Shown here: piece after piece, positions 36,841 to 45,591 of the stretch
How positions within the stretch are numbered: the stretch's first letter is position 1
Layout: each line of letters opens with the position of its first letter
Assembly: GCA_910583875.1 (NCBI GenBank)
Contig: CAJTXT010000003.1
Coordinates: forward strand, 62,001-126,000
Length of the DNA: 64,000 nucleotides
Origin: an uncultured Vampirovibrio sp.
GTDB lineage: Bacteria > Cyanobacteriota > Vampirovibrionia > Gastranaerophilales > Gastranaerophilaceae
Direction of reading: 5' to 3'
The notes under the pieces: model-generated
What the model was told of the DNA's origin: nothing
Database searches by the model: none
The model's input: only the letters and a program-made list of their open reading frames with translations
Program-made: the position numbers and the translations under genes

Positions 36841-36968
36841 TCATTAAAAAATAAAAATAGTTGTTGTAATTAAATATAATTATGTCCAAATGTAACTTCT
36901 TTCCTACCTTCATTAGCTTTCCTCTGTCTTTGTCGGTAGTGTGTTGTGTGTCAAAAGGAGGATAGGTT

Positions 36969-37199
36969 ATGAAAGAGGTTACTGGTTTTAATATTACGGA
37001 CAAAGAATTTAAGCTATTAAGCAAAAAAGCTGAAGCGGTTTATAACATAGTTGTTGTTGCTGATTATTTTTGCGTAACACAACAAGAAATAGAAGAGTTA
37101 TACAATTTGACTCCGATTATTAAAAATTTAAGAGCGGAAGCTGACTTTTTGAATGCATTTTTTATTCAGGCAGAAGGGAACAAAGATCCTTTAGTTTAA
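36969..37199 (+). CDS. Small protein, 76 residues, unknown
   Basis: AAAGGAGG lies 9 nt before the ATG, so translation is plausible. The peptide is mostly helical: FNITDKEFKLLSKKAEAVYNIVVVADYF, then a second acidic helix (CVTQQEIEELYNLTPIIKNLRAEADFLNAFF). It may be a small regulatory or phage-derived protein. The 230 nt after it, up to the tRNA terminator, contain a 12-nt direct repeat (ATAATCAAACTG at 37331 and 37349) and no gene. Confidence 0.5.
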   Translation: MKEVTGFNITDKEFKLLSKKAEAVYNIVVVADYFCVTQQEIEELYNLTPIIKNLRAEADFLNAFFIQAEGNKDPLV

Positions 37200-37397
37200 A
37201 CAATGATCAAATCCTGTTCAAAAAGTGTTCAAAAGGAGCTCTATTGAATTTAATTATAATAAGCAATAGTATTTTATTTACTGAAACAAAAAACTTGCTT
37301 AAAAGTTATTCAAACAGGACATTGACGAAAATAATCAAACTGTCCGTTATAATCAAACTGGGTGTTAAAATACAGTAAATTTCATAAAAACTATAAA

Positions 37398-37425
37398 AAG
37401 ACCGATGTAATCATCGGTCTTTTAA
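37398..37425 (-). terminator. Terminator of tRNA-Gln
   Basis: An AAAGACCGATG/CATCGGTCTTT stem followed on the minus strand by T's, just after the tRNA 3' end. Confidence 0.85.
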
Positions 37426-37428
37426 AAT

Positions 37429-37501
37429 CTGGGACGGAAGGATTCGAACCTCCGAGATGCCTGGACCAAAACCAGGTGCCTTACCACTTGGCGACGTCCC
37501 A
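37429..37501 (-). tRNA. tRNA-Gln (anticodon TTG)
   Basis: A 73-nt cloverleaf on the minus strand. Acceptor TGGGACG/CGTCCCA with discriminator G; D-arm GCCAAGTGGTAAGGC; anticodon arm CCTGG-TTTTGGT-CCAGG with anticodon TTG; T-arm with GGTTCGAATCC. The U1-A72 pair and G73 are glutamine identity elements. CCA is not encoded. Its 3' end faces the defence island. Confidence 0.97.
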
Positions 37502-37634
37502 TTATCGCCTTCTTTTATATATTATTAAGACCAAGAAGAAAAGTCAAGTTATTTTTATTAAATTTCTTATATACTTTTATTTATTTTTATGGCTTAATTA
37601 TATTCATATAGTAGAAATTAAAAGGAATTTAAAT

Positions 37635-38291
37635 ATGCAAGCAAGACGTGCTGCCAGAGAATTAGCTTTAATATTATTTTCTCAAATGGATACAATGCCA
37701 AATTTGAATAAATGGGATTTTCAAGATGTTGTTTTAAAATCTGTTAGAACACTTACTAACAATGCTGTTGACGAACTTAAATCTGCTTCAGCTTCTATTC
37801 TTGAAATGAAAGAATACATTGAAGAATATGAATCAAATCATGAAACAAATTTAGAAAGACCAATTGAAGTTTCTAATTTACCAGTTCCGTTACCTTTAAC
37901 ATCAGATATGCAAGGTAAATTGGATGAATTATTAAATGTATCTGAAAAAGCTATGCTTGCTTTAGAAATTGCAGAAATGGCTGCTTTGGAAGAAAATTCA
38001 GATGTGAAAGAATATATTAATAAAATTGCAAATGAATTTAAAACTCATAAAGATGAAATTGATGAACAAATTAAAAAGTTTGCTTTTGGATGGGATATTA
38101 ACCGTCTAGTAAAAATGGATAAAGATATTTTAAGAATAGCAATATGTGAATTACTTTATATTAAAGATGCACCGGTAAAAGTTGTTATTGATGAAGCTGT
38201 TGAATTGGCTAAAAAATATTCAACAGATGATTCTTCTACTTTTGTTAATGGCATATTAGGTAAAGTAGTTATTGAAAACGATTTAAAATAG
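37635..38291 (+). CDS. nusB: Transcription antitermination factor NusB
   Basis: 218 residues from the ATG at 37635 with AAAGGAA upstream. N-terminal ARRAARELALILFSQMDTMP and C-terminal WDINRLVKMDKDILRIAICELLY, then PVKVVIDEAVELAKKYSTDDSSTFVNGILGKV, are classic NusB. The protein is longer than the usual ~140 because of an insert (~75-135) also common in cyanobacterial-type NusB. The longer frame upstream runs through the tRNA and is not real. Followed by ftsY after 15 nt. Confidence 0.92.
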   Translation: MQARRAARELALILFSQMDTMPNLNKWDFQDVVLKSVRTLTNNAVDELKSASASILEMKEYIEEYESNHETNLERPIEVSNLPVPLPLTSDMQGKLDELLNVSEKAMLALEIAEMAALEENSDVKEYINKIANEFKTHKDEIDEQIKKFAFGWDINRLVKMDKDILRIAICELLYIKDAPVKVVIDEAVELAKKYSTDDSSTFVNGILGKVVIENDLK

Positions 38292-38306
38292 TTTTAGGTT
38301 TTAATT

Positions 38307-39290
38307 ATGTTTAATTTCTTTAAAAAAGACGAAAAACCTGTTGAAAAGGCAGAACAAAAAGAGGATAAGCCAAAATCTTTTTGGAATTTTTCGTTTGACA
38401 GTTTAAAGAGAACAATTTCGAATACAACATCAAACCTTGTTGATAGTGTTGTTTCAAGTGTCGAAGAAGAAGAAGAATTTGATGATTTTATTCTTGATGA
38501 TATGGAAGATTTGCTTATAAAAGCAGACTTGGGTGTCGGTTTAGCTTCTTCGATAACTGATAAATTAAGAAAACAGACAAAAGTAAAACCTTCTCAAATA
38601 AAACAGTTTTTGAAAGATGAGTTTACTGAAATTTTGAAAACTGCGGGTTCAACAGACTTAAATATTGATGAAAACGGACTAAATATATTTTTTATTACAG
38701 GTGTAAACGGTGCAGGAAAAACAACTTTAATTGCAAAACTTGCTAATAATTTTAGATTATCAGGAAAAAAAGTTTTGCTTGCAGCCGGTGATACTTTTAG
38801 AGCTGCTGCTGAAGAACAGCTCGATATTTGGGCTCAACGTGCGCAGGTTGATATTGTTAGAAAAGATGGTATTGATTCTGCGGCTGTTGTTTTTGACGCT
38901 ATAAAAAAGGCTCAAAATGAAAATTATGATATTCTTTTAATTGATACTGCTGGCAGATTACATAATAAACGCAATTTGATGGAAGAATTAAATAAGGTAA
39001 AATCTGTTATAGATAAACTTGCTCCAAATTGCTTAAAAGAATCTATACTTGTTTTAGATGCTAATACAGGTCAAAACGGATTATCTCAAGCTAAATTATT
39101 TACAGAGGCTGTTCAATTGACTTCTGTAGCTTTGACTAAGCTTGACGGAAGCGCTAAAGGCGGTATTATTATTGCAATTGCAAAAGAATTTTCTCTTCCT
39201 GTTAAATTAATTGGAGTTGGTGAAAAAATCGAAGATTTAAAATTATTTAATCCTAATGATTTCATTGAAGCTCTTTTTGAAAAGAAATAA
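38307..39290 (+). CDS. ftsY: Signal recognition particle receptor FtsY
   Basis: 327 residues. Acidic N-terminus, then the SRP GTPase: FITGVNGAGKTTLIAKLA (G1) near 128, DTFRAAAEEQL (G2) near 157, DTAGRLHNKRNLMEEL (G3) near 210, TKLDGSAKGG (G4) near 270. Docks ribosome-SRP complexes to the translocon. The stop lies 3 nt from the convergent nuclease gene. Confidence 0.96.
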   Translation: MFNFFKKDEKPVEKAEQKEDKPKSFWNFSFDSLKRTISNTTSNLVDSVVSSVEEEEEFDDFILDDMEDLLIKADLGVGLASSITDKLRKQTKVKPSQIKQFLKDEFTEILKTAGSTDLNIDENGLNIFFITGVNGAGKTTLIAKLANNFRLSGKKVLLAAGDTFRAAAEEQLDIWAQRAQVDIVRKDGIDSAAVVFDAIKKAQNENYDILLIDTAGRLHNKRNLMEELNKVKSVIDKLAPNCLKESILVLDANTGQNGLSQAKLFTEAVQLTSVALTKLDGSAKGGIIIAIAKEFSLPVKLIGVGEKIEDLKLFNPNDFIEALFEKK

Positions 39291-39293
39291 AAA

Positions 39294-40268
39294 CTATAAT
39301 TCAAATTCAACAAAAACAGGAAAATGATCACTGCCAAAAAATTTGCCTTGTTTGTAGCTTACAGGCTTTATATCTTTAGATGATAATACATGTTCTACTG
39401 TGATTCTTAATATTGCGGGATGTACTGTATTCCAACTGCCTGTATGAATATTTCCTGCAATAGTCTGGGCATCATTTATATTTGTAGATTTTATATATTT
39501 TTTATAATCGGGCGAAAATGCAGTAGAATTAAAATCACCTGCAATTATAAGATTATTAGGGTTTGTTTTTATTATTTCATTCATTTTATTGAACATATCA
39601 TTTCGAGCTTTAAAATAATCTTTTCTTAACGGTGGAGTTGTATGAACTGCATATATATTTATTTTACGCCCATTTATATTCAGTTGTGCAGTTGCAACCG
39701 GCAGCTTGAAATCGCTCCAGAATTCTACATCCATTATTTTCTCTACCGGAAATTTTGAATACATTGCAATTCCAAAATTTCCTATATTCATTGGATATTC
39801 AACATAGTAAGGATAATTTTTTCTTAACAAACTAAGTTCATTAATCCATTTATCATCAACTTCCTGCATAATAATGATATCAGGATTATTTTTATTTATT
39901 TCTTTTAGTGCAGAACTAAAATGCCAATTACTTGTTAATACATTGAATAGTCCCAGTTTAATTGTGTGTTCAGGTTGTGTTATTTTTTCTCTGATAAAAT
40001 ATGGTGATAAATCAATAAAATTAATCATCATAATTATTGCAGATAATAATATTCCAATAGTAAATCTTTTATTGAAAAAAGCTAAGTAAATAAACGCTGC
40101 AATAAATACAATACAAGTATAAAAATAATGCAATTTGAAATGTGATAAAATTTCTGTCAAATGACTTGAAGAATAAATATTTGCAATGATGTTAACTAAA
40201 ACAAATATTAAAAACCAAAAGATTATTCTTTTTGATAAAAAATTCTTGAGTTTTTCAAAGTAATACAT
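39294..40268 (-). CDS. Membrane-anchored endonuclease/exonuclease/phosphatase-fold protein
   Basis: 324 residues. Three hydrophobic helices lie in the first ~95 residues, followed by an extracytoplasmic EEP domain: LGLFNVLTSNW near 107, IIIMQEVDDKW near 130 (catalytic Glu), YAVHTTPPL near 205, IAGDFNSTAFSP near 243 (Asp/Asn) and GSDHFPVFVEF at the end (catalytic His). It resembles YafD-type proteins. Likely cleaves phosphodiester or lipid-phosphate substrates in the periplasm. The substrate is unknown. Confidence 0.8.
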   Translation of the reverse strand: MYYFEKLKNFLSKRIIFWFLIFVLVNIIANIYSSSHLTEILSHFKLHYFYTCIVFIAAFIYLAFFNKRFTIGILLSAIIMMINFIDLSPYFIREKITQPEHTIKLGLFNVLTSNWHFSSALKEINKNNPDIIIMQEVDDKWINELSLLRKNYPYYVEYPMNIGNFGIAMYSKFPVEKIMDVEFWSDFKLPVATAQLNINGRKINIYAVHTTPPLRKDYFKARNDMFNKMNEIIKTNPNNLIIAGDFNSTAFSPDYKKYIKSTNINDAQTIAGNIHTGSWNTVHPAILRITVEHVLSSKDIKPVSYKQGKFFGSDHFPVFVEFEL

Positions 40269-40283
40269 TGGTAATCTTCTTTA

Positions 40284-42599
40284 TTATACATGTGTATTTA
40301 TATTATTATAAAGGAATTGTTGTATAAAAGTGTCAGTATCAACAGGTTTTCCATATAAAAATCCCTGTGCAATTTTACAACCAACATTCCTTAAAAATTC
40401 TGCTTGGTCTTCTCGTTCTATTCCTTCTGCAACCGTAACCATATTAAGTTTATTTGCCATATCAATAATACTGTGGATTACAATTTGACCTTTTTCATCT
40501 TCTATTGTGTCTTTAATAAATCCTCTATCCAGCTTTAATACGTCAACAGGTAAATGTCTTAACATAGTTAATGAAGAATATCCTGTTCCAAAATCATCCA
40601 TTGTAATTGTAAAACCGAAGGATTTCAATTTATATATTATTTCTAGGAATTTTTCTTCATCATTAAAACTTGCTGATTCTGTTATTTCTAATTCCAAATA
40701 TTTTGTAGGAATATTATATTTTTTTGTTAAAAGGAATAAATCACTAACGAAAGAATCATTATTCATGTGCAGTCTTGAAACATTAACAGAAATCGGGAAT
40801 AATTCTTTTCCTGCTTTTTTACGTTCAGAAATGAATTCGCAAGCTTTTTCCCAAATACATCTGTCTAATTCCATAACAAAACCATTTTGTTCAAAAAGCG
40901 GTATAAATTCTATAGGCGGAATTATACCGTCGCGAGGATGTATCCATCTTACAAGTGCTTCAGCACCTGCCAATTTGCCGTCAGCTAAATTAAATTTAGG
41001 CTGCAAATACATATGGAATTGATTTTGTTCTAATGCATTATACATTTCATCTTCAATTCGTTTTTCTTTTAGAAGCTTTATTCTTAAAGCTTCATCATAA
41101 AATCTGTGTATAGTTGTAACATCATTTTGAACATTACGTCTTGCAATATATGCACGTTCGCACATTTGATCAAATGTAAGTTCATCATCATTTTTTATTA
41201 AATATATACCAAATTTAACAGCAAGGTTTGAACTTATAGCAACTTCTGTATCAACAGATAATTCGCGCATATTTTTCTCATTATATAACGCAATTTCATC
41301 ACGAATTTTGTCAATAAAATATTTTAAGATAAACTCTTCTTTTTCGTATTTATATAGAGCTAAATAGTTCGCATCAAAATCTCTTACACACAAACTTTGT
41401 TCAGGTAAATTCTTTTTAATTATAAAGTAAATATCTTTTAAAATTTGATTTGAAATATCTTGCCCGTAAAGCTCTTTTAAAGATTTAAAATTTGAAAGTC
41501 CCATTGCTACTATTGCATATTTATTATCTTTATTTGAATTAATAAGTTCAGGTGCTTCTAAATGAAATTTATTATTATTTCCTTCCCCTGTTATATCATC
41601 CAAAAAAGCTATTTGATAAACAGTTTCTTGCTCTTGTCTAAGAAGTTTATTACTGTAATGAGAAAGTGATAAAAGCGTAATACTTATAATAAATATAATT
41701 AAAGTAATTAATCCTAAAATTCTATCTATGTGAAGCATTAATACTTGAAGTGGAACAATAGTTAAAACAAGTCTTTCTTTTGAATCTATAGTCGCAAAAC
41801 CAGCGAGATATTTTTGGTTGTTTTCCTTAAATATAAAAGCACCTTTTTCTTGCTTTTTTATCATTTCTTCAATTTTTTCTTTGTTGGTTTCAAGAAATTT
41901 AATTTTTCTTTCAAAAAAGTTTATATAAGCTGATGTATCTCTTTGTGGTTTTATTACATAATTACCATAAGGGTCTATTATGTATGAGAATCCTTTTTTA
42001 TCATAGTTATTAAAACTTAAAATATTTATAAAAGTAGCAGAAAATACTCTTGTGCCAAGAACGCCAACAATTTTTTTATTTTCCGAATCATAAACAGGTA
42101 TAGCATATTCATGTACATATTGAGAAGGTGCTTCTTTATTATAGCTTATCCCCATAAAGACCAATTCGCCATTCAGTGCACGATTTATTGTATCTTCATC
42201 AATAAAACTTGCATAAGAAACTGTTTTTGTAGTTTTATTATAGCTAAGTTGTCTTCCGTCAGGAAATACATATATTAGTCTTTTATAATTATAGTCATCA
42301 ATATGTGCTTTAAAGAAATCAATTATTTCTTTTTCTGTATATGTATCTGTATAACGGTTTAATTTTTCAGATAATAGTCTTATTTCATTTTTTGAGTTAG
42401 ATATTCTCCCTTTTAAATTAGAAGCGGTTTGAATAACACCTTGTTCCATATATTTTTTTGCAGAAATAAATTCGTTTGAAACTATATATTTAACAAAAAA
42501 CAAAGCAACTAAAAATAATAATACAGTTATTATTCTTGTTGCCATATACATTTGTGAAATCTTTTTTTCTTTTTTTCGATGAAAATTTATATTAATCAT
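40284..42599 (-). CDS. Cache-GGDEF-EAL cyclic-di-GMP phosphodiesterase
   Basis: 771 residues. Helix near 20-40, a ~240-residue periplasmic Cache-like sensor (VFPDGRQLSYN...YVIKPQRDTSAYINFF), a second helix near 290-310, then GGDEF and EAL domains. The GGDEF active loop is degenerate (RDFDANYLAL in place of GGDEF), so no cyclase activity is expected. The EAL domain keeps its key residues: GAEALVRW, VNVSRLH, LEITES, DDFGTGYSSL, VLKLDRGFI and TVAEGIE. It should hydrolyse cyclic di-GMP in response to an external ligand. It lies 15 nt downstream of nothing else on its strand, so it is probably monocistronic. Confidence 0.88.
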   Translation of the reverse strand: MININFHRKKEKKISQMYMATRIITVLLFLVALFFVKYIVSNEFISAKKYMEQGVIQTASNLKGRISNSKNEIRLLSEKLNRYTDTYTEKEIIDFFKAHIDDYNYKRLIYVFPDGRQLSYNKTTKTVSYASFIDEDTINRALNGELVFMGISYNKEAPSQYVHEYAIPVYDSENKKIVGVLGTRVFSATFINILSFNNYDKKGFSYIIDPYGNYVIKPQRDTSAYINFFERKIKFLETNKEKIEEMIKKQEKGAFIFKENNQKYLAGFATIDSKERLVLTIVPLQVLMLHIDRILGLITLIIFIISITLLSLSHYSNKLLRQEQETVYQIAFLDDITGEGNNNKFHLEAPELINSNKDNKYAIVAMGLSNFKSLKELYGQDISNQILKDIYFIIKKNLPEQSLCVRDFDANYLALYKYEKEEFILKYFIDKIRDEIALYNEKNMRELSVDTEVAISSNLAVKFGIYLIKNDDELTFDQMCERAYIARRNVQNDVTTIHRFYDEALRIKLLKEKRIEDEMYNALEQNQFHMYLQPKFNLADGKLAGAEALVRWIHPRDGIIPPIEFIPLFEQNGFVMELDRCIWEKACEFISERKKAGKELFPISVNVSRLHMNNDSFVSDLFLLTKKYNIPTKYLELEITESASFNDEEKFLEIIYKLKSFGFTITMDDFGTGYSSLTMLRHLPVDVLKLDRGFIKDTIEDEKGQIVIHSIIDMANKLNMVTVAEGIEREDQAEFLRNVGCKIAQGFLYGKPVDTDTFIQQFLYNNINTHV

Positions 42600-42754
42600 T
42601 TACATATTCCCACTATTAAAAATTCAATTCCATATTAATATGATAAAAAAATTGATAACTATAATCAAGTTAACAGAAACTAATTGTTAAAAAATAGTAA
42701 TACAGCGGCTTTTATAATGATTTATAAATAGCAATTACGTCTATTTTTATCCAC

Positions 42755-42783
42755 TTGACATTTTATAGACATTTGTCTATAAT
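42755..42783 (+). promoter_or_regulatory. lexA promoter with embedded SOS-like operator
   Basis: Perfect TTGACA (42755-42760), 17-nt spacer, TATAAT (42778-42783), six nucleotides, ATG. The palindrome TATAGAC-ATTT-GTCTATA (42763-42780) spans the spacer and the -10 box, an ideal position for autorepression by LexA. Confidence 0.8.
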
Positions 42784-42789
42784 AAAAAT

Positions 42790-43365
42790 ATGCTTACGGA
42801 TAAACAAAAAACATTCTTTGAAAAGCTCAAGGATTTATACGGTAAAGAAGCTCTTCCAAGCTTTGATGTTATTGCTAAGGATTTTGGATTTAAACATAAA
42901 AATTCAGTTTGGCAATATTTCAATAAACTTAGAGAAGAAGATTTGATTCATGAACATAATAATAGGTTCTATATTAATAAAGAATTGTTCGGTGCGGTTT
43001 TATTTTCTTCTGTGGTAAAAGCAGGGTTTGCTTCTGTCGCTGATGATTATGTAGAAAAAAGAGTTTCACTTGATGAAAGTTTTGATATTAATAATCCTTC
43101 TACTTTCTTATTCACTGTGTCAGGTGATTCTATGATAGAGCTTGGAATATATGAAGGCGACAAAGTAATAGTTCAAAAAACAAATACAGCAAGAGACGGC
43201 GATATTGTCATTGCTTATATTGATGATGGTTATACCCTTAAAACATACAGAAATAAAGCAGGCAAAGTATGGTTAGAACCTGCAAACTCTAATTATCCTA
43301 ATTTGTATCCTAAAGAGAAACTTATTATATTTGGTGTTGCTCAAGGGATAGTAAGAAAATTATAA
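42790..43365 (+). CDS. lexA: LexA-type SOS repressor
   Basis: 191 residues. A winged-helix N-terminus (ALPSFDVIAKDFGFKHKNSVWQYFNKL) is followed by the S24 peptidase domain. The self-cleavage bond is Ala78-Gly79 in VVKAGFAS. The catalytic dyad is Ser114 (SGDSM) and Lys151 (TLKTYR). The operator palindrome upstream supports autoregulation. It precedes a UmuC-type polymerase, so this repressor may mainly control damage-induced mutagenesis. UmuD-like function alone is unlikely since a DNA-binding domain is present. The ATG is 6 nt after the -10 box. Confidence 0.88.
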   Translation: MLTDKQKTFFEKLKDLYGKEALPSFDVIAKDFGFKHKNSVWQYFNKLREEDLIHEHNNRFYINKELFGAVLFSSVVKAGFASVADDYVEKRVSLDESFDINNPSTFLFTVSGDSMIELGIYEGDKVIVQKTNTARDGDIVIAYIDDGYTLKTYRNKAGKVWLEPANSNYPNLYPKEKLIIFGVAQGIVRKL

Positions 43366-43396
43366 ATTATTCAAATATACACATTATTCTTCAAAT

Positions 43397-43440
43397 GCGG
43401 GACATTTATTCCTCCCAATAGTCCCGCTGCTTTTTCTTTT
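43397..43440 (+). terminator. Terminator or attenuator between lexA and the polymerase gene
   Basis: GCGGGAC (43397-43403) pairs with GTCCCGC (43421-43427), followed by a T-rich tract. It would limit read-through from lexA. Confidence 0.7.
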
Positions 43441-43456
43441 TTATTTGGACTTGGTT

Positions 43457-44671
43457 ATGAAACAAAAAACAATAGCATTAGTTGACGGTAATAATTTTTT
43501 TGTAAGTTGCGAAACACTTATGAACCCTGATTTAAAAGGTAAACCTGTTTGTGTTTTAAGTAATAATGACGGCTGTGTTATTGCTCGTTCAAATGAAGCG
43601 AAAAAACTCGGTATTAAAATGGGGGTACCTCTTTTTATGATAAAAAATATTTATAAAAATGTTGTTTATTTAAGTTCTGATTTTTCTCTTTATCATGAAA
43701 TCTCTCAACGAATGATGCAAATTCTTCAAAATTATTCTGATAAAGTTGATGTTTATTCTATAGATGAAGCTTTTTTAGATTTAACAGGTATGGATAAAGT
43801 GTTCAATATGACATTTGACGAATTAGCAAGAAAAATAAAAAATGATATTGCCATACAATTGGGTATATCTGTTTCTGTCGGAATTGCAAATTCTAAAACA
43901 CTTGCAAAGCTTGCAGCTCATAAAGCAAAAAAACTAAATGAAACTTATATTATAGAAAATCATTTAGCATCTTATGAACTTCAAAATATACCTGTAGAAG
44001 AAATATGGGGTGTTGGGCGTAATATTGCCAGAAGCTTAAGAAAATACGGTATTTTTTATGCAGATGAAATTTTATTAAAAGATGATAATTTCTACAAAAA
44101 AAATTATGGAAAAAAAGGACTAGAATTAAAATATGAGCTTGCGGGAAATAGCGTTATTCCTTTAACCGGAATAGAGGAAAAACCAAAATCTATACAAAGA
44201 ACAAGGGCATTTCCTGAATTTTCTACGGACAAAGATTATATAATGACTGAGCTTGAACTTCATTTGCATAATGTTTGTAAAAAGCTGCGTGAAAATAACC
44301 AGCAGACTTCATTAATATATGTAATGCTTAGAACTAAAGATTTTAGAGTTTTTATTAAAGAGGAAAAGCTTGATTTTATGACAGATTCTGAAATGGTGCT
44401 TATAAAAAAGGTAAAAAATCTATTTGAAGAAATCTTTATAGATGGTATTGTTTATCGTTCATCCGGTATTTTTGCAGGTAATCTTCAAGAAACAAAAAAA
44501 ATTCAGCTGGGCTTATTTGATATTCAAGAACAAAAGAAAGGAACAGGAATTTCTGTAATTTTGGATAAAATAGAAAATAAATATGGGAAAGGTGTTATTT
44601 CAATTGGTACTTCCGGCATAAGAGAAATTCAAAATAAACATAAAAGAATAATGAGATATCGTCCGTTTTAA
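43457..44671 (+). CDS. umuC: Y-family DNA polymerase, UmuC type
   Basis: 404 residues from the ATG at 43457. IALVDGNNFFVSCE near 5 (metal Asp), VLSNNDGCVIARSNEAKKLGIKMG near 32, YSIDEAFLDLTG near 100 (two catalytic acidic residues), SVGIANSKTLAKLAAHKAK near 137, then the finger/little-finger region with IQRTRAFPEF. The UmuC C-terminal extension (KIQLGLFD near 355, a likely beta-clamp-binding motif) is present. It performs translesion synthesis. It lies downstream of lexA across a terminator, consistent with SOS regulation. No separate umuD is seen. Confidence 0.88.
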   Translation: MKQKTIALVDGNNFFVSCETLMNPDLKGKPVCVLSNNDGCVIARSNEAKKLGIKMGVPLFMIKNIYKNVVYLSSDFSLYHEISQRMMQILQNYSDKVDVYSIDEAFLDLTGMDKVFNMTFDELARKIKNDIAIQLGISVSVGIANSKTLAKLAAHKAKKLNETYIIENHLASYELQNIPVEEIWGVGRNIARSLRKYGIFYADEILLKDDNFYKKNYGKKGLELKYELAGNSVIPLTGIEEKPKSIQRTRAFPEFSTDKDYIMTELELHLHNVCKKLRENNQQTSLIYVMLRTKDFRVFIKEEKLDFMTDSEMVLIKKVKNLFEEIFIDGIVYRSSGIFAGNLQETKKIQLGLFDIQEQKKGTGISVILDKIENKYGKGVISIGTSGIREIQNKHKRIMRYRPF

Positions 44672-44748
44672 CTTACTTTACATATCATATATTTTTATTG
44701 GAAAGAGTATTAATTCTGTGATATAAAAAAATAAGAGGGGATAGTTAT

Positions 44749-45591
44749 TTGAAAAAGAGATTTAATAAACCTTTTATATTCTTTTTAATTATGAACTTTT
44801 TTATCTGTTCCAATCTTTCGTATGCGGAGGTTATTCATCTTGGACCTGTTGAAAAAAATGAGATTAAATTAAATTCAAAAGAAAATGAATATAATAAACA
44901 TCTAGTTATTCAAGATAAGGATGTTATTGAAGATTTAATCAAAATGCAAAAGGAAGAAGAAGTAAAAGATATTGAACTTTTATGGCGAGCAACTATTGAT
45001 AATAATACACTTATAAAGTTTACAATGAATAAGCTGAATACACCTGAATCTCAAAGAAGGTTGCATTCTTCATTAATGGCAAAGGGTTTGTCTTCTTTAA
45101 TATATGGAGCAAGCTTTATCCCTATGTTTACAGGGTCAAATGCAATGATGCAATCTGCTTCTTTTTCAGCTGGACGTTTAGCTAATAACTTTTTAAATAA
45201 AGAAGCGTCTGCTGGTCAGCAAGCACCGATTACAGATACTGAATTAATACAGCTTGCAGGTACAATTGAAGAACTTCAAGAAAAAATAATTTCTTCTTAT
45301 TATGAATATAAAGGAGCTTTAAATAAGCTTAAAGATACTCGTGCAAGAATTATTTTGTATAATAAAAACTATTCTAATGCTTTAAAAAATAATTCTATAA
45401 CAGAGCTTATTGTCTCATCGGCATTATATGAAGAAATGCAATTACAGGAATATAAACAAGAGCAAGAAGCTAAAAAGTGTTATTTATCTTTAGAACGTCT
45501 TGCAGGTAAAAAGACGGTTGATAGTTTAATTCTTTCTCAATATGCTTTGCGAAACCAGTTAATTAATAAGGAAAGTATAAGTAAACAATGA
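44749..45591 (+). CDS. Secreted TolC-like helical protein (paralogue 1)
   Basis: 280 residues with a TTG start after AGAGGGG and a signal peptide (FIFFLIMNFFICSNLSYAE). The mature protein is mostly helical: a block around IELLWRATIDNNTLIKFTMNKL near 85, then long heptad-like helices (ELIQLAGTIEELQEKIISSYYEYKGALNKL and EEMQLQEYKQEQEAKKCYLSLERL regions) reminiscent of the TolC/OEP hairpins, but with no beta-barrel. It shares layout with the next gene, with which it overlaps by 4 nt. Confidence 0.55.
   Translation: MKKRFNKPFIFFLIMNFFICSNLSYAEVIHLGPVEKNEIKLNSKENEYNKHLVIQDKDVIEDLIKMQKEEEVKDIELLWRATIDNNTLIKFTMNKLNTPESQRRLHSSLMAKGLSSLIYGASFIPMFTGSNAMMQSASFSAGRLANNFLNKEASAGQQAPITDTELIQLAGTIEELQEKIISSYYEYKGALNKLKDTRARIILYNKNYSNALKNNSITELIVSSALYEEMQLQEYKQEQEAKKCYLSLERLAGKKTVDSLILSQYALRNQLINKESISKQ

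Noticed and set aside
30000-37430. attL/attR pair for integration at tRNA-Gln
   Set aside because: I looked for a copy of the tRNA 3' end (TTCGAATCC, CGTCCCA context) near the left border and saw none. No integrase is present.
37362-37634. N-terminal extension of nusB containing GTEGFEPP
   Set aside because: This frame runs through the tRNA-Gln gene on the other strand. The real start is the ATG at 37635 with a Shine-Dalgarno.
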